The notes: generated by a model not told the origin, from the sequence alone. A stretch of 64,000 nucleotides of DNA from Verrucomicrobiota bacterium (GCA_009885995.1 VFJQ01000032.1:1-64000), one strand, 5' to 3'. Shown: positions 48,073 through 59,588, counted from the first letter of the stretch. A program made the numbers and translations.

Positions 48073-48085
48073 CTCCCTGAAACGA

Positions 48086-48123
48086 AACACCCCGCGCTCG
48101 CGAAGTTCACGAGGCGGGGTGTT
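48086..48123 (-). terminator. Hairpin terminator after the oxidoreductase gene
   Basis: aacaccccgc (48086-48095) pairs with gcggggtgtt (48114-48123), a 10-bp stem. On the minus strand it is followed by tcgtttc, a moderately T-rich tail. It lies 20 bases past the oxidoreductase stop and just before the HNH gene. Confidence 0.65.
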
Positions 48124-48143
48124 CGGAGAATCACGCAGCCGGG

Positions 48144-49502
48144 TTAGATGACCTTGGTCTTGCCTGGGATGGCGCGGGGGTAGAGGCCGTCGGGGCCGGG
48201 TTTGTTCGGCGGCTGGACGGTTTCCCATGCGCGCGGATCGCCGGAGTAGAACTCTTCGGGGAAGATGTTCACGGTGCTCTTGAGCGCGGCGTCGTATTCG
48301 AGTTCTTTGCCGGAGTAAGCGGCCATGCGGCCGAGGATCGAGGTCATGGTGCTGGAAGCGCCGTATTCGATCTCGCTGTATTCCTTGCCCTCGCGGATGG
48401 CTTTGAAGAGGTCGTCGTGCTCCTGCTGGTAGGGATCCTTGGCACCCTCGGTTTTGAAGCGCCACTGGTTGTCGCCGTAGATCTTGTAGCCGCTGATATC
48501 GACGTGGCCCTTGGTGCCGACGGCGTGCTCGCTCACGCTGTTCCAGCAGCCAGGCTGGTGGCGGCAGTAGCTGTAACAGATCGAGCCATCGGCGTATTCA
48601 AACTCGCAGGCGAAGTGGTCGAAGATTTCGCCGTCGTCGGAGCCGCCGTTGTTGAGTTCGCGGCCGCCCATCGCGCGGGCTTTGACCGGCGGGCCATTCT
48701 TCACCCAGTTGATGACGTCGAGGTTGTGGATGTGCTGCTCGGCGATGTGGTCGCCGCAGATCCAGGTGAAGTAATACCAGTTGCGGAGCTGGTATTCGAG
48801 TTCGCTGAGTTCCTTGCCGTATTGCTTGTTGAGGTCGGCGCGCTTTTTCTGCCAGGGGCGGTTGCCGTTCCAGTAGCAGCGCATGGAGGTGATGTCGCCG
48901 ATCGCGCCGTCGTGCAGCCGCGCGAGCGTCTCCTGGTAGCCGAGTTGGTGATGGCGCTGGAGGCCGACGCCGATTTTGAGCTTCTTCTTTTTTGCCTCAG
49001 CGGCGGCGGCAAGGATGCGGCGCACACCGTTCGCGTCGCTGGCGACGGGCTTTTCCATGAAGATGTGTTTGCCCTGCCGCACCGCTTCCTCGAAGTGCAC
49101 CGGACGGAAGCCGGGCGGCGTGCTGAGGATGACGACATCGGCCTCGGCGATGGCTTTTTTGTAGGCGTCGAAACCGAGGAACTGGCGCTCCTTCGGCACG
49201 TCCACGCGGTCGGCGTGGGTCTTCTGCAAGTTGGTGAGCGAGCTCTGCATCCGATCCTCATGCACGTCGCCCACTGCGATGAGCTTCACCGGGCCGAGGT
49301 TTGAGGTGCTGAGCGCCTGGTTCGCCGCGCCGGAGCCGCGCCCGCCGCAGCCGATGAGCGCGAGCTTGAGCGTGTCGTTGTTGGAGGCGCCGAAGGCGAA
49401 ACGCTCGACGGGCAGGGCGCTGGCGGCGGCGAGGGCGCCGGTGCTTTTCAGGAAGCTGCGGCGACCGAGGGTTGCGGGGACTATTTTCGACGGAGGGTTC
49501 AT
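48144..49502 (-). CDS. Tat-exported Gfo/Idh/MocA-family oxidoreductase
   Basis: The 452-residue protein has a twin-arginine signal (LGRRSFLKSTGALAAASALP) and a Rossmann domain (LKLALIGCGGRGSGAANQAL). Conserved sugar-dehydrogenase blocks follow: DVVILSTPPGFRPVHFEEAV, GKHIFMEKPVA, and QRHHQLGYQETLARL. The cofactor is taken up before export, as in glucose-fructose oxidoreductase. Secreted members in this group act on sugars or sugar acids. Its substrate is unknown. The start ATG at 49502 gives a full Tat signal. Confidence 0.9.
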   Translation of the reverse strand: MNPPSKIVPATLGRRSFLKSTGALAAASALPVERFAFGASNNDTLKLALIGCGGRGSGAANQALSTSNLGPVKLIAVGDVHEDRMQSSLTNLQKTHADRVDVPKERQFLGFDAYKKAIAEADVVILSTPPGFRPVHFEEAVRQGKHIFMEKPVASDANGVRRILAAAAEAKKKKLKIGVGLQRHHQLGYQETLARLHDGAIGDITSMRCYWNGNRPWQKKRADLNKQYGKELSELEYQLRNWYYFTWICGDHIAEQHIHNLDVINWVKNGPPVKARAMGGRELNNGGSDDGEIFDHFACEFEYADGSICYSYCRHQPGCWNSVSEHAVGTKGHVDISGYKIYGDNQWRFKTEGAKDPYQQEHDDLFKAIREGKEYSEIEYGASSTMTSILGRMAAYSGKELEYDAALKSTVNIFPEEFYSGDPRAWETVQPPNKPGPDGLYPRAIPGKTKVI

Positions 49503-49697
49503 TCGTGTTTGGGTTTGGTTTTTCGGAGAGAAAGGGCCGCGAAGCTAGAACACGCGCGCCCGGTTTGGCTACGGTCAATTTACCGCGGCCGCGCAGTTTC
49601 CTTGGCCTGCACGCGAGCATTCGCGCGCTGCCTGGGCTTACAGCGGTTCGACGGCAGGGTGGAGCCGGGTGGTGGCCGGGAAACCCGCGCCCGGTGC

Positions 49698-52600
49698 CTA
49701 CGGCACCTCGGTCGTGATGATTGCCGTCGTCTTGTCCGTGAAGGTCGCCTGCCAGACCACGCGGCCATTGTCGTTGAAGCTGCGCGTCACCCCGACGCTC
49801 CCGACCGTCGCGTTCAGCAGCGTGAACTTCTTCAGCGTCTTGCCGCCGATCATGTCGCCGGTGCGGAAGAGCAGCCGCGGATTTCCCGCTGCATCCGTCG
49901 CCCACACGCCGCTCGCGGTCGCCTTGGTCACGCCACCTTTGCCGGGCACGAGCGTCGCGGCGAAGATGGGGCCCCGTCCGCTGGCGATCGCCAGCGAGCT
50001 GAACGCCTTCCACTGCGCCTCCGCGGGCAGGTCCGCACCGGGCCGCGTGCCGCCTTGCGCGAGCAGTTCGAGCGGCTGGCCCGCGGGCTGCCACCACAGC
50101 GTCTTCGCCGCCAGCCCCTTCGCGTTGCCGCCCTTGAGCGTGGCGAGGAAGGCCACACCGCCATCCGCGCCGAGCACCGGGTCGCTCAGCACGCTGAACG
50201 TCTCCCCATTCGCCCCGGCCTGGCCGCCCACGCGCGCGACATCGACGAAACCGGCACCCGTGTCCGCAAAGATACCCTTCGCGTTCGCCTTCGTCACCGC
50301 GCCGCCGATCACGCGCGAGCCGGCGAAGACGCTATCTCCATCGCCATTGCCCGCCGGCACGCCGTAGCTGGCGAAGTCCGTGCCACTGGCCGAGAGCACG
50401 GTTACGCCCGCGATGTCCGCGCTCAGCAGCGCCGTCGTCCGATCACTGAACGTCGCCAGCGCCAGCGCCGATGCCGCACCGGCCCCATCGGTCGCCAGCC
50501 AGCCGCGGCCCTGCCCCGGCGAGGTTTTCCCGACCTTAAACGTCACCAGCTTCTTGATCGTCTTGTTGCCGGGCAGCGTCTGGCCCTCGCTCAAGACCCG
50601 CTTCAGGTCGCCATTCGCGGCGGTCACCCAGATGCCGTTCTTCCCGTCCGACGTTTGCGCGAAGACCGCCGCATTACCCTGCGAGGCGGCGATGCCCTTG
50701 ATCTTCTTAAACGTCCCGCCGCCCGCATCCGGCGCGGGTTTGCCCGTCTGCGCGAGCACCGTCGGCGCGGTCTGCGGCTGGCGCAGGAAGACGGCGGTCG
50801 CCTCCGCTTTCGGCACGCCGCCCAGCATCGCGATGAAGGCCACCGTGTCGCCGCCCACCACCGGGTCGGAGAGCTTCTTATACGTCGCGCCGGTGATCGG
50901 CGTCACCGCCGCACCGATCGCCGCGAGGCACTCGGTCTCCGTGAAAAGCCCGCTGCCCTTGCCCGTCGCTTGCGTCCACTTGCCGAGGAAGGCGACCACG
51001 TCGCCGGCCTCATTGATCGCCGGCACACCCACGCTCGTCAGCGTCGCGTCCGCTGCCGGAGCCATCGCGGGAGGCGCGGCGCGCTCGCTCGGGATCAGCA
51101 CTGCTCCGCCCGCGCCCGGTGCCGGGCCACCGGCCTGCGCGGTCGGCGTGGAGGTGGCGCTCGTCGGCGCGGCACCCGTGCCCGTCAGCCCGATGTCAAA
51201 GGGCGCCTCGTTGCCGTCGTTGTTCGCGATGTGGATGGCCGCCGTCCGCGTGCCATCGCCCGTGGGGGCGAAGGTCACGGTGAAGGTCGTGCTGCTTCCG
51301 CCCGCCACCGAGGCGCTCAGGCCCGTGGTCTGCACGATGTAGTCCGCGCTGTTCGTGCCGTCCTTCGAGATCACGCCGACCGTCAGGCTCGCGTTACCCG
51401 TGTTCTTGATCGTGAAGGTCTTCACCCCATTGCTGCCCCGCGTCACGCTGCCGAAGTCCACGGTCCCCGTGCCGTCCACGAGGTTCGTCCCCGCCGAGTG
51501 CTCGACGGCGATCTCGGGCGCCGGGGCGGCCAGCGTCGTGAAAGTGGCCACGCTCGTGTAGCCCGTGCCGTTCGCGTTCGTCGCGTAGGCCTTGAAGCTG
51601 TAGCCGCTGCTCAGGGTCAAGCCCGTGACCGCCGCAGTGAAGACCCCGGTCGTCCCGGTCGCCGTCACCTTCGTCACCCCGGTGCCGCCGATGAGCGGGT
51701 CCGCATTGGCCGAGGTGAGCGCATAGACCACCCCGCGCTCGGTGATCGCCGACCCAGCGTCGCTAGTCACATTCCCGCCCAGCGTCGCGCCGGTCGAGGT
51801 CACGCTCGCGCTGGTCGGCATCGTCACCGTCGGGCCGGGGGGAGGGGCGGGAGTCGTGAAGGCATCCACGCTCGTGTAGCCCGTCCCGTTGGCGTTGGTG
51901 GCGTAGGCCTTGAAGCTGTAGGCGCTACTCGCGCTCAGGCCGCTCACGGCTGCGGTGAAGACCCCGGTTGTCCCGGTCGCCGTCACCTTCGTCACCCCGG
52001 TGCCGCCGATCTGCGGATCCGCATTGGCCGAGGTGAGCGCATAGACCACGCCGCGCTCGGTGATCGCCGACCCAGCGTCGCTGGTCACATTCCCGCCCAG
52101 CGTGGCGCTGGTCGAGGTCACGCTCGTGCTGGTCGGCGTCGTCACCACCGGCCCGAGGGTAAAGGCTGTGATCTGCTCGATCAGCCCGCTGCTAGTGTTG
52201 AAAGAGCCGCCGCTCGCCCGCCCGCGGGCGCGGACGTGGCCGCTTCCCGGCAGGGAGAGGCCGGTGCGCGTCCAGTTCGCGCTCGTGCCCACGCGCGTGC
52301 CGGCACCGAGCGCCGTCCAGGTGGTGCCGCCATCCGTGCTTTTGTCGAAAGTGACCTGCTCCAGCTCCGGCCCCGTGCCGCCGCGCGTCCAGAGCACCTG
52401 CGTCGCGTTCGACGCGGTCAGCGTCTGCGTGGCAGGGTCGTTGTTGAGCCGGGCGAAGGTGGCGCGCGGAATCCCGCCTGCGGCCCCGAACCCCGTGAAG
52501 CTGCCCCCGAGCAGCACCTTCCCATCCGCCTGCACCGCCACGCCATAGACACTGCTGTTCGCACCCGCGTAGAAGCCCGTGTCGAGCGTCCCATCCGTAT

Positions 52601-53261
52601 TCACCCGCGCTACATAATTCCGAGTCGTCGGCGAGCCTGCGCCATTGGGCTGGAGACTCGTGAATCTGCCCCCGAGCAGCACCTTCCCATCCGCCTGCAC
52701 CGCCATGCTCAAGACCGAGTTATTAGCGTTCGGATCGAAGCCCTCATCGAGCGCCCCATCCGTATCCACCCGAGCCAGACACCGCCGAGTCGTCGGCGAG
52801 GCCGCGCCATTGGGCTGGAGACTCGAGAAATCACCCCCGAGCAGCACCTTCCCATCCGCCTGCACCGCCACGCTTGAGACCAAGTCGTTCGCACTCGGAT
52901 CGAAGCCCGTGTCGAGCGTCCCATCCGTATTCAGCCGCGCTACATTAGTCCGAGTCGTCGGTGAAGCCGCGCCATTGGGCTGGAGACTCCCGAAGGAGCC
53001 CGCGAGCAGCACCTTCCCATCTGCCTGCACCGCCATGCTATAGACATAGCCGTCCACACTCGGATCGAAGCCCGTGTCGAGCGTCCCATCCGCATTCACC
53101 CGCGCGACAAAGTTCCGAGCCGTCGGCGCGCCCGCGCCATTGGGCTGGAGACTCGAGAAGAACCCCCCGAGCAGCACCTTCCCATCCCCCTGCACTACCA
53201 CGCTAGAGACAACGTTGTTCGCATTCGGATCGAATGCCCATGTCGAGCGTCCCATCCGCAT
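49698..53261 (-). CDS. Delta-60 repeat secreted protein, C-terminal part (after frameshift)
   Basis: From the N-terminal end this part contains delta-60 repeats of 55 residues ([12 protein letters not shown], VAQTDGxxD-type). Then come two nearly identical FN3-like units of about 105 residues ([21 protein letters not shown]) and an ASPM-SPD-2-Hydin-type domain ([21 protein letters not shown]). A large C-terminal beta-rich region follows, with repeats like [22 protein letters not shown]. The natural N-terminus is encoded in another frame at 53203-54375, so the ATG at 53261 is not a true start. The protein is probably an extracellular or surface adhesin. Confidence 0.7.
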   Translation of the reverse strand: MRMGRSTWAFDPNANNVVSSVVVQGDGKVLLGGFFSSLQPNGAGAPTARNFVARVNADGTLDTGFDPSVDGYVYSMAVQADGKVLLAGSFGSLQPNGAASPTTRTNVARLNTDGTLDTGFDPSANDLVSSVAVQADGKVLLGGDFSSLQPNGAASPTTRRCLARVDTDGALDEGFDPNANNSVLSMAVQADGKVLLGGRFTSLQPNGAGSPTTRNYVARVNTDGTLDTGFYAGANSSVYGVAVQADGKVLLGGSFTGFGAAGGIPRATFARLNNDPATQTLTASNATQVLWTRGGTGPELEQVTFDKSTDGGTTWTALGAGTRVGTSANWTRTGLSLPGSGHVRARGRASGGSFNTSSGLIEQITAFTLGPVVTTPTSTSVTSTSATLGGNVTSDAGSAITERGVVYALTSANADPQIGGTGVTKVTATGTTGVFTAAVSGLSASSAYSFKAYATNANGTGYTSVDAFTTPAPPPGPTVTMPTSASVTSTGATLGGNVTSDAGSAITERGVVYALTSANADPLIGGTGVTKVTATGTTGVFTAAVTGLTLSSGYSFKAYATNANGTGYTSVATFTTLAAPAPEIAVEHSAGTNLVDGTGTVDFGSVTRGSNGVKTFTIKNTGNASLTVGVISKDGTNSADYIVQTTGLSASVAGGSSTTFTVTFAPTGDGTRTAAIHIANNDGNEAPFDIGLTGTGAAPTSATSTPTAQAGGPAPGAGGAVLIPSERAAPPAMAPAADATLTSVGVPAINEAGDVVAFLGKWTQATGKGSGLFTETECLAAIGAAVTPITGATYKKLSDPVVGGDTVAFIAMLGGVPKAEATAVFLRQPQTAPTVLAQTGKPAPDAGGGTFKKIKGIAASQGNAAVFAQTSDGKNGIWVTAANGDLKRVLSEGQTLPGNKTIKKLVTFKVGKTSPGQGRGWLATDGAGAASALALATFSDRTTALLSADIAGVTVLSASGTDFASYGVPAGNGDGDSVFAGSRVIGGAVTKANAKGIFADTGAGFVDVARVGGQAGANGETFSVLSDPVLGADGGVAFLATLKGGNAKGLAAKTLWWQPAGQPLELLAQGGTRPGADLPAEAQWKAFSSLAIASGRGPIFAATLVPGKGGVTKATASGVWATDAAGNPRLLFRTGDMIGGKTLKKFTLLNATVGSVGVTRSFNDNGRVVWQATFTDKTTAIITTEVP
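51540..52160 (-). repeat. Two tandem FN3-like coding repeats
   Basis: Two units of about 318 bp, beginning near 51540 and 51858, are almost identical in sequence and encode the block [19 protein letters not shown]. They indicate recent duplication inside the delta-60 gene. Confidence 0.75.
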
Positions 53262-53340
53262 TCAGGCGGGCGATGTAGCTGCGGGCCACCCCGAGCACTT
53301 CGGTGAATTCGCCTGCGATGATCACTTTCCCATCCGGCTG
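52490..53340 (-). repeat. Delta-60 coding repeats, period 165 bp
   Basis: The string agcaccttcccatcc recurs at 52513, 52678, 52843, 53008 and 53173, an exact 165-bp period (55 codons). A more diverged copy lies beyond, towards 53340. Each encodes [12 protein letters not shown]-type sequence. Confidence 0.85.
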
Positions 53341-54375
53341 CACGGCGGTCGCCTGGACATCACCGCCGACGATGCCCAAATCCAGCGCATCGGGATCCCC
53401 CGGCCCCACGATGTAGGTGAATGACGAAGCGGCGGTCGCAGACCCTCCGGCCGTGGTCACCACCACACTCGCGGTCCCCGGCGAGCCTACCGGGGTGGTG
53501 CAGGTGAGCGTCGTGCCGCTCAGCACATTCACATCCGTCGCTTCCACGCCGCCGACGGTCACGCTCGTCCCCGTGATGAAGTTCGTGCCCTCGATGGTCA
53601 GGGTCGGCCCGCCCGAGGTGCCGCTGCTCGTGGGTGAAAACGAGGACGCCGTGGGGGGCTGAAAGACGAGGCCATCGAGCGCCCCCACCTGCGCGGGCGT
53701 CAGCACCTCATTATAGATGCGGATCTGGTCCACCGACCCCGCTGAGTGTTCCCCCGAATTGTCCCGGAAGAAGTTCATAGCACCTGCGGTCCCGGAGACG
53801 TAGAGGCCGTCCACATCGAGCCCCGACACCCTCTGCAAACCGTCCACATAAACCTTGCAGACCTTGGTCGCGGCATTCCGGGTCATCACCACCCGATGCA
53901 CCTGTCCGGTGACCATATCGACGGTGCTCGAGGAAACTCCAAGGGCGTAAATATCCATCTGGCCACCCGTGACGAATAATGCGGTGTCCCCCGGTGCGTT
54001 CGTGAAGTTCAGGATATTCCTATAGCCGCTCAGATTCGTGAACTTGAACCGCATCTCGACGGTGTATTCGGCCGGGTTGGCCAGCGCGTTATTCACGGTC
54101 GGCCCCTGCCCGGCGCCGAAGGTGTATTCCGTGGCCCCCAGCGTGCCGCCATTGGACACCATGGACGGCCCGCCGTTCGCATCGGCGAGGCTGTTGTTGA
54201 AATCATAGACGTGCGCCGGAGTCGGAGCCTGCGCCCAAAGCGCGGGCACCAGCATCCCCAGCACGGTGAGCAGCAGCAGGCGGCAGGCGGAGGCCATGCG
54301 CTGCCACGAGGAGCGGCGGAGGGAGCCAGTGGAAAGCGCCAGAGCGCGAGGAGTCGGGTGGTGGTGGGGGTGCAT
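53203..54375 (-). CDS. Delta-60 repeat secreted protein, N-terminal part (before frameshift)
   Basis: This 390-residue frame holds a signal peptide ([21 protein letters not shown], likely start 54297 or 54375). A LamG/concanavalin-like domain follows ([29 protein letters not shown]). An IPT/TIG domain comes next ([20 protein letters not shown]), then the first delta-60 repeat ([23 protein letters not shown]). It then ends abruptly in [12 protein letters not shown] instead of the expected TGFDPNANN, which is found in the frame of the downstream part. One extra base at 53235, relative to the sister repeats, explains this. The whole gene would span 49698-54375. Confidence 0.7.
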   Translation of the reverse strand: MHPHHHPTPRALALSTGSLRRSSWQRMASACRLLLLTVLGMLVPALWAQAPTPAHVYDFNNSLADANGGPSMVSNGGTLGATEYTFGAGQGPTVNNALANPAEYTVEMRFKFTNLSGYRNILNFTNAPGDTALFVTGGQMDIYALGVSSSTVDMVTGQVHRVVMTRNAATKVCKVYVDGLQRVSGLDVDGLYVSGTAGAMNFFRDNSGEHSAGSVDQIRIYNEVLTPAQVGALDGLVFQPPTASSFSPTSSGTSGGPTLTIEGTNFITGTSVTVGGVEATDVNVLSGTTLTCTTPVGSPGTASVVVTTAGGSATAASSFTYIVGPGDPDALDLGIVGGDVQATAVQPDGKVIIAGEFTEVLGVARSYIARLNADGTLDMGIRSECEQRCL

Positions 54376-54753
54376 GGTGATAAAGTCGGCGGTGGTGAAT
54401 GAGTGCCGCAGCCCACCCGGTCCGAGGTCTTCGGGTTCGGGCGAGGCGCGTGTTTTGCGAAGATCCCCGATGCCCCCCTCCAGTCACGCCGGAGGAAGAT
54501 GATCCCGAGAAAAAATTCCGGGCGTCTCCTGCCCTGCCATCGTCAGGGAAACAAGTAGACCAATGACTGCCAAAATAGGGGGCTTCAGTCACTTCCAGAG
54601 CACCTGTCCCAAGAGTTCCCGGGGCGCCTTGCGCGCTTCGGGTGGGTATGTGCGCGATGACGGGGCGGCGGTTTTTTTTCTTTGGCGCTGACACAATTCG
54701 AAAAGTTCCCGGCACGCTCCAAGCGGACTGATGCTATTATCAATCAGCCGCCA
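54376..54753. other. Intergenic region between the delta-60 gene and the GH16 gene
   Basis: No gene is evident in these 378 bases. Base composition is lower in G+C than the surroundings, with an 8-base T run near 54671-54680 and agaaaaaattccg near 54512. A tattat hexamer at 54735-54740 lies 13 bases before the GH16 ATG and could be a -10 element for a very short leader, but no -35 partner is clear. Confidence 0.4.
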
Positions 54754-55569
54754 ATGTTGACCTTCTTCCCGAAGTCAATCGCCAGCGCCATAACAGCCCT
54801 GGCGATGACCTCAGGCTCGCTCTCTCTCGCGGGGGAAGGATACCGGCAGGTCTTCGCGGATGAATTCGACGGTGCGATTCTCAACCGCTCGGCTTGGACG
54901 ACGACGATGGCCTTCATCGGGCGGAGCGGCGCGCGGCACCACAACTCCAGCTACCTCTCCTACGCGACCGACGAAGACGTGATCGTCGCCGCCGGCACGC
55001 TGCGGCTGCGCGCGGACGCGGTGGCGCTCGAAGGCTTGGACCCGATCGGGCGGTTCGATTTCACGGAAGGCTTCGTCTCCACGCACGACAGCTTCTCCTT
55101 CACCTACGGCTATGTGGAGGTGCGGGCGAAAATGCCGGGCGGGCGCGGTGTCTGGCCGACGATCTGGCTGATGCCGCTCGATCACACCTGGCCGCCGGAG
55201 TTCGACATCGTCGAATACTACGGCACGCCGCGCCACGTGCGCTTCGGCCTGGCGAGCGGCACGATGACCGACGTGCGTTGGGACGACGCGCTCTTTGAGC
55301 TGCCGGCAGTAGAAACGGAGTGGCATACCTACGGATTTCTGTGGGAGCCAGGGCACGCGGCCTGGATGCTCGATGGGGAGGTGAAGCTGGAGATCTGGGG
55401 TAAGCAGGTTCCCGATAAGCCGATGTATGTCATCATGAACAACGGCGTCAGCTCGCGGTTCGGGCCGTCGGGTGAACCGGATGGCTCGACGCTCTTCCCG
55501 AACTTCCTCGAGGTCGATTACGTGCGCGTTTACCAGCGGCCGGAGACGATCGCCAAGACGGCGCCGTAG
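54754..55569 (+). CDS. GH16-family glycoside hydrolase, secreted
   Basis: The 271-residue protein has a signal peptide (ASAITALAMTSGSLSLAGEG) and the GH16 beta-jelly-roll. Conserved parts are YRQVFADEFDG, YGYVEVRAKMPGGRGVWPTIWLM, and the catalytic motif EFDIVEYYG, which fits ExDxxE with the nucleophile and acid/base glutamates. Other conserved parts are WHTYGFLWEP and FPNFLEVDYVRVYQ. GH16 enzymes cut beta-1,3/1,4-glucans, agarose or carrageenan; the substrate is not resolved. A longer start at 54682 would add a region with no signal character. Confidence 0.9.
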   Translation: MLTFFPKSIASAITALAMTSGSLSLAGEGYRQVFADEFDGAILNRSAWTTTMAFIGRSGARHHNSSYLSYATDEDVIVAAGTLRLRADAVALEGLDPIGRFDFTEGFVSTHDSFSFTYGYVEVRAKMPGGRGVWPTIWLMPLDHTWPPEFDIVEYYGTPRHVRFGLASGTMTDVRWDDALFELPAVETEWHTYGFLWEPGHAAWMLDGEVKLEIWGKQVPDKPMYVIMNNGVSSRFGPSGEPDGSTLFPNFLEVDYVRVYQRPETIAKTAP

Positions 55570-55679
55570 CACCCGCGGGCAGGTGACGCGCGGTTTGGGA
55601 AATCGGCATTTGCAAACCGGCGCGGGCCGCTATCTTGCCCGCCCTTTTCCCGGACCAACAACCGCACCTGCTCACATCC

Positions 55680-57020
55680 ATGAACGTCGAAGTCGAAACA
55701 CTCCCAAACTGCCTCGCTACTCTGAAGATCGAGGTCGAAGCCGATAAAGTCAGCACCGCGCGCGAGGCGGTCATTCGCGAGTTTTTGCAGCACGCCAAGC
55801 TTCCCGGCTTCCGCCCCGGCAAGGTGCCGCGCAGCACGATCGAGCAGCGCTTCAAGGAGCAGATCCGCGAGGAACTCCAGCGCAAGCTCGTGCAGGAAGG
55901 CGCGCGCGAAGCGATCAGCGAGAAGGGCCTGAAGGTGCTCCATCTCGCGAGCGTCGATGACGTGAACCTGCCGGAGATCGACGGGAGCCCGGCGACGTTC
56001 ACCGCCACGGTGGTGACGCGGCCGGAATTTGAAGTGCCGGAATACAAGGGCCTCGTCGTCCACATGATGCCGAGCGACGTGACCGATGCGGAGATCGACA
56101 ATTCCCTCGAACGGCTCCGCGAGCAGGGCGCCGACTTCGAGGACATCACCGAGGATCGCGGGACGGAGATGGAGGATTTCGTCGTCGTGAATTACAAGGG
56201 CACCATCGACGGCACGTCTGTGGACGAGCTTTTTCCGAAAGCCGGCAAGCCGCTGGCGAAGGGCGAGGAGTTTTGGATCAAGATGACGCCGGAAGCGTTT
56301 TTCCCCGGCTACTGCGAAGCGCTCGTCGGCGCGAAGCCGGGCGAGCGGCGCGAATTCGACGTTACGGTGCCGGCGGATTTCCCGGTCGAAGGCATGCCGG
56401 GCAAAGTCATCCACTACGGCGTGACGATGCGTGCGATCAAAGCGAAGAAGCTGCCGGAGCTGAACGATGAATTCGCCGACACCATCGTGAAGGGCAAGAC
56501 GCTCGCCGAACTGCGCGACGTGGCGCGCACGGAGATCGGCAAGCGCAAGAAGGCCGACGGCGAGGCGTTCAAGCGCACCGAGGTGATGCGCCAGTTGCTG
56601 GCCCGCGTGGAGTGCGAGCTGCCGACCAGCCTCGTGCGCTCGCACACGCAGTCGATCGTCAACGAGATCGTCGAGGAAAACACCGCCCGCGGAGTCGCCG
56701 AGACGGTGCTCAAGGAGAACGAGAAAGACATCGTCGCCAGCGCCACGGCGAACGCGAAAGACCGCATCAAGGGCACCTTCATCCTGCTCGGCATCGCGGA
56801 GAAGGAAGACATCACAGTCGCCCGGGAGGAGATCCTCGGCCGAGTGGCCACGCTCGCGCAGCGCTCGCAGATGGGCTTCGAGAAGATGCTCGCGGAACTC
56901 AACAAGCGCGGCGCGCTCGAACAGATCCACGAGGAGTTGCTGACGGCCAAGGTTCTTGATTTCCTAGTCTCGAACGCTAGCCTCATGGCGGCACCGGTCG
57001 GAGTCGGTCCGGGCCGATAA
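55680..57020 (+). CDS. tig: Trigger factor
   Basis: The 446-residue chaperone has the ribosome-binding N-terminal domain with the signature [18 protein letters not shown], a PPIase domain with [10 protein letters not shown], and a helical C-terminal domain ([19 protein letters not shown]). It binds nascent chains at the ribosome exit. The cluster tig-clpP-clpX is conserved in many bacteria. The 4 bp AAAT/GATA spacing to clpP is short (19 bases), so cotranscription is likely. Confidence 0.95.
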   Translation: MNVEVETLPNCLATLKIEVEADKVSTAREAVIREFLQHAKLPGFRPGKVPRSTIEQRFKEQIREELQRKLVQEGAREAISEKGLKVLHLASVDDVNLPEIDGSPATFTATVVTRPEFEVPEYKGLVVHMMPSDVTDAEIDNSLERLREQGADFEDITEDRGTEMEDFVVVNYKGTIDGTSVDELFPKAGKPLAKGEEFWIKMTPEAFFPGYCEALVGAKPGERREFDVTVPADFPVEGMPGKVIHYGVTMRAIKAKKLPELNDEFADTIVKGKTLAELRDVARTEIGKRKKADGEAFKRTEVMRQLLARVECELPTSLVRSHTQSIVNEIVEENTARGVAETVLKENEKDIVASATANAKDRIKGTFILLGIAEKEDITVAREEILGRVATLAQRSQMGFEKMLAELNKRGALEQIHEELLTAKVLDFLVSNASLMAAPVGVGPGR

Positions 57021-57039
57021 ATCCAAGCCTTTCGGACCC

Positions 57040-57696
57040 ATGATCCACACGCCGCAGAACAACTACTACGTCCCTTACGTCGTCGAGCAGACCGGACGCG
57101 GAGAGCGCAGCTACGACATTTACAGCCGCCTGCTCAAGGACCGCATCATCTTCCTCGGCACCGCGATCGACGATGGGGTGGCGAACTCTGTCATCGCCCA
57201 GCTCCTCTTCCTCCAGATGGATGACGGGAAGAAGGACATCAACCTCTACATCAACTCCCCCGGCGGCTCAGTCACTGCTGGATTGGCGATCTACGACACC
57301 ATGCAGTTCCTCACCTGCGACGTGAACACCTATTGCATCGGCATGGCGGCCTCGATGGGCGCGGTGCTGCTCGCCGCGGGCACGAAAGGCAAACGCTTCG
57401 CGCTGCCGAACTCGGACATCATGATCCATCAGGTCAGCGGCGGTGCGCAGGGCACGGCCAGCGACGTCGAGCGCACGGTCGAGTTCATGTTCAAGCTCAA
57501 GAAGCGCCTCATCCAGCTCCTCGCCGACCACACCGGCAAGCCCTTCGACCAGGTGAAGTTGGATTCCGATCGCGACTACTACATGACCGCCCAAGAGGCG
57601 AAGGACTACGGCATCGTCGATGAAGTCGTGAAGAGCCGCAGGGAACTCCCCGCGGCGCTCGTCTCCGAGAGCAACGCCGCCGCAAAAACCGAATAA
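57040..57696 (+). CDS. clpP: ClpP, ATP-dependent protease subunit
   Basis: The 218-residue serine protease has [37 protein letters not shown], the nucleophilic serine in [16 protein letters not shown] and the histidine in [12 protein letters not shown]. The aspartate follows in [12 protein letters not shown]. Active ClpP forms a 14-subunit chamber that degrades proteins unfolded by ClpX. It lies between tig and clpX in the usual order. Confidence 0.96.
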   Translation: MIHTPQNNYYVPYVVEQTGRGERSYDIYSRLLKDRIIFLGTAIDDGVANSVIAQLLFLQMDDGKKDINLYINSPGGSVTAGLAIYDTMQFLTCDVNTYCIGMAASMGAVLLAAGTKGKRFALPNSDIMIHQVSGGAQGTASDVERTVEFMFKLKKRLIQLLADHTGKPFDQVKLDSDRDYYMTAQEAKDYGIVDEVVKSRRELPAALVSESNAAAKTE

Positions 57697-57702
57697 CGAC
57701 TT

Positions 57703-58992
57703 ATGGCCCGAGCCTCGAACCTCACGATGTGCAGCTTCTGCGGGAAATCCCACGCGGAGGTGCGCAAACTGATTGCCGGGCCCGGAGTCTATATCTGCGA
57801 TAGCTGCATCAACGTCTGCAAAGGCATCCTCGACAAGGAACTCAACGAGGACGCCAAGCGCCAGAGCACGACGCTGCGCGTGCCGAAGCCCGCGGAGATC
57901 CGCCGCTCGCTCGACAACTACGTCATCGGCCAGGAGCGCGCGAAGAAGACCCTCAGCGTCGCCGTCCACAACCATTACAAGCGCATCCTGCACAACCAGT
58001 CGCTCGGCCAGGGCACCTCGGTGCAGATGGATCCGCTCGGCGAAGTCGAGATCGAGAAGAGCAACATCCTGCTGATCGGCCCGACCGGCAGCGGCAAGAC
58101 GCTCATGGCCCGCACGCTGGCTCGCGTTCTCGATGTGCCTTTCTGCATCGCCGACGCGACCACGCTCACCGAAGCCGGCTACGTCGGCGAGGATGTGGAG
58201 AACATCATCCTGCGCCTGCTCCAGTCGTGCGATTACGACGTGAAGCGCGCCGAGATCGGCATCATCTACATCGACGAGATCGATAAGATCGGCCGCAAGA
58301 CCGACAACGTCTCCATCACCCGCGACGTGAGCGGCGAAGGCGTGCAACAGGCGCTGCTGAAAATCCTCGAGGGCACCACCTGCAACGTCCCGCCGCAGGG
58401 TGGCCGCAAGCATCCGCATCAGGAATACATTCAGGTCAGCACGGAAAAGATTCTCTTCATCTGCGGCGGCGCCTTCGTCGGGCTCGACAAAATGATCGAG
58501 CGCCGCAAGGGCAAGAAAGTCCTCGGCTTCGCCGCTGCCGGACACAAAGAGGAAGCCAAGGAGGCCGAAGTGCCGCCGAGCGAAGTGCTCCGCTTCACCG
58601 AGCCTGAGGATCTGCTCAGCTTCGGCATGATCCCGGAGTTCATCGGTCGTCTGCCCGTCGTCACCGCGCTCGACCCGCTCAAGGAGGACGAACTCGTCCA
58701 GATCCTCACCGAGCCGAAGAACGCGATGGTGAAGCAATACACCAAGCTCCTCTCGATGGAGGGCGTGAACCTCAACATCACCAAGGACGCCCTGCGCGCC
58801 CTCGCGCAGCAGGCCGTCGAAAAGGGCACCGGCGCCCGCGCGCTGCGCTCCATGCTCGAGCGCATCATGCTCGACGTGATGTATGAAGCCCCGAGCCGCG
58901 ACGACATCGCCGATGTGGTGGTCAACCGCGCCGTGGTCGAAGGCAAGCGCGGCGCGCTCATCCGCCGCAAGCAGGACAAGGACGCGGCTTAG
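57703..58992 (+). CDS. clpX: ClpX, unfoldase subunit
   Basis: The 429-residue AAA+ protein has a C4 zinc domain ([24 protein letters not shown]), Walker A in [18 protein letters not shown], the pore loop GYVGEDVEN, and Walker [16 protein letters not shown]. The sensor region is [15 protein letters not shown]. The ClpP-docking loop reads KVLGFAA, with LGF at the IGF position. It recognises tagged substrates and feeds them to ClpP. Confidence 0.96.
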   Translation: MARASNLTMCSFCGKSHAEVRKLIAGPGVYICDSCINVCKGILDKELNEDAKRQSTTLRVPKPAEIRRSLDNYVIGQERAKKTLSVAVHNHYKRILHNQSLGQGTSVQMDPLGEVEIEKSNILLIGPTGSGKTLMARTLARVLDVPFCIADATTLTEAGYVGEDVENIILRLLQSCDYDVKRAEIGIIYIDEIDKIGRKTDNVSITRDVSGEGVQQALLKILEGTTCNVPPQGGRKHPHQEYIQVSTEKILFICGGAFVGLDKMIERRKGKKVLGFAAAGHKEEAKEAEVPPSEVLRFTEPEDLLSFGMIPEFIGRLPVVTALDPLKEDELVQILTEPKNAMVKQYTKLLSMEGVNLNITKDALRALAQQAVEKGTGARALRSMLERIMLDVMYEAPSRDDIADVVVNRAVVEGKRGALIRRKQDKDAA

Positions 58993-59085
58993 GACGCAGC
59001 ATCTTCGCGGCTCCGCCGCTGCTTGTGCTCGCTGGGGCAGTGGCTAGAGATAGAGCGTTTCTCTACTCATCCTCAGATCCCGAAC

Positions 59086-59588
59086 ATGAAAACGAACCTC
59101 CGCAAACTCGTCATCGTTCTCTCCGCGCTGCTCCTCACCGCGTCATCGCTCTTCGGCGAGACGGCTTGAGGAGCGCGAATTCAAACAGCTCCAGCAGACC
59201 AATGCGCAACGCGACAAGAGCGCCGACGAAGAAGGCCACGAAGGCGGACTTGAAACGGCTCTTTGAGAATTCTGTTTGGCACGCCACCGCTGGCACGGTC
59301 GAATCTCCCAAAAAGCAGCAGGCCACTTTTACTTTTCTAAAGGACGGCAGCTTCCAATTCACTCCGGCGGACAATCCGTGGGGATGGGATCATATGCACT
59401 ATTACGAGGTCGCGGCACCGGACGTCCTCAAGCTCTACATCAACAACCCGGCCAACCCAAAGAACCGGAAGATACCCTTCCAAGCGTTCCGCGTGGACTT
59501 CGGCGCGAAAACCGCAAGGACCGATATGACCCTCGGTGGCACGGCCTCGACCGAGACCTTCATCGAGTATGAAAAGCCGTTGAAGTAG
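59086..59588 (+). pseudogene. Small secreted protein, broken by frameshifts
   Basis: At 59086 a clear signal peptide starts in frame (KTNLRKLVIVLSALLLTASS) and stops at a TGA 27 codons on. In the next frame a plausible continuation reads LEEREFKQLQQTNAQRDKSA. In the third frame comes a folded domain from about 59230: ADLKRLFENSVWHATAGTV, FLKDGSFQFTPADNPWGWD and TFIEYEKPLK. Together these look like one secreted protein with a coiled-coil linker and a beta-barrel end. At least two shifts separate the pieces. The 3' end overlaps the artificial extension of the LRR-kinase frame on the other strand. The function is unknown. Confidence 0.6.

Noticed and set aside
52490-53340. 165-bp periodic repeats as a CRISPR-like array or minisatellite
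   Set aside because: The units are coding and encode the delta-60 consensus in a continuous frame, so they are protein repeats.
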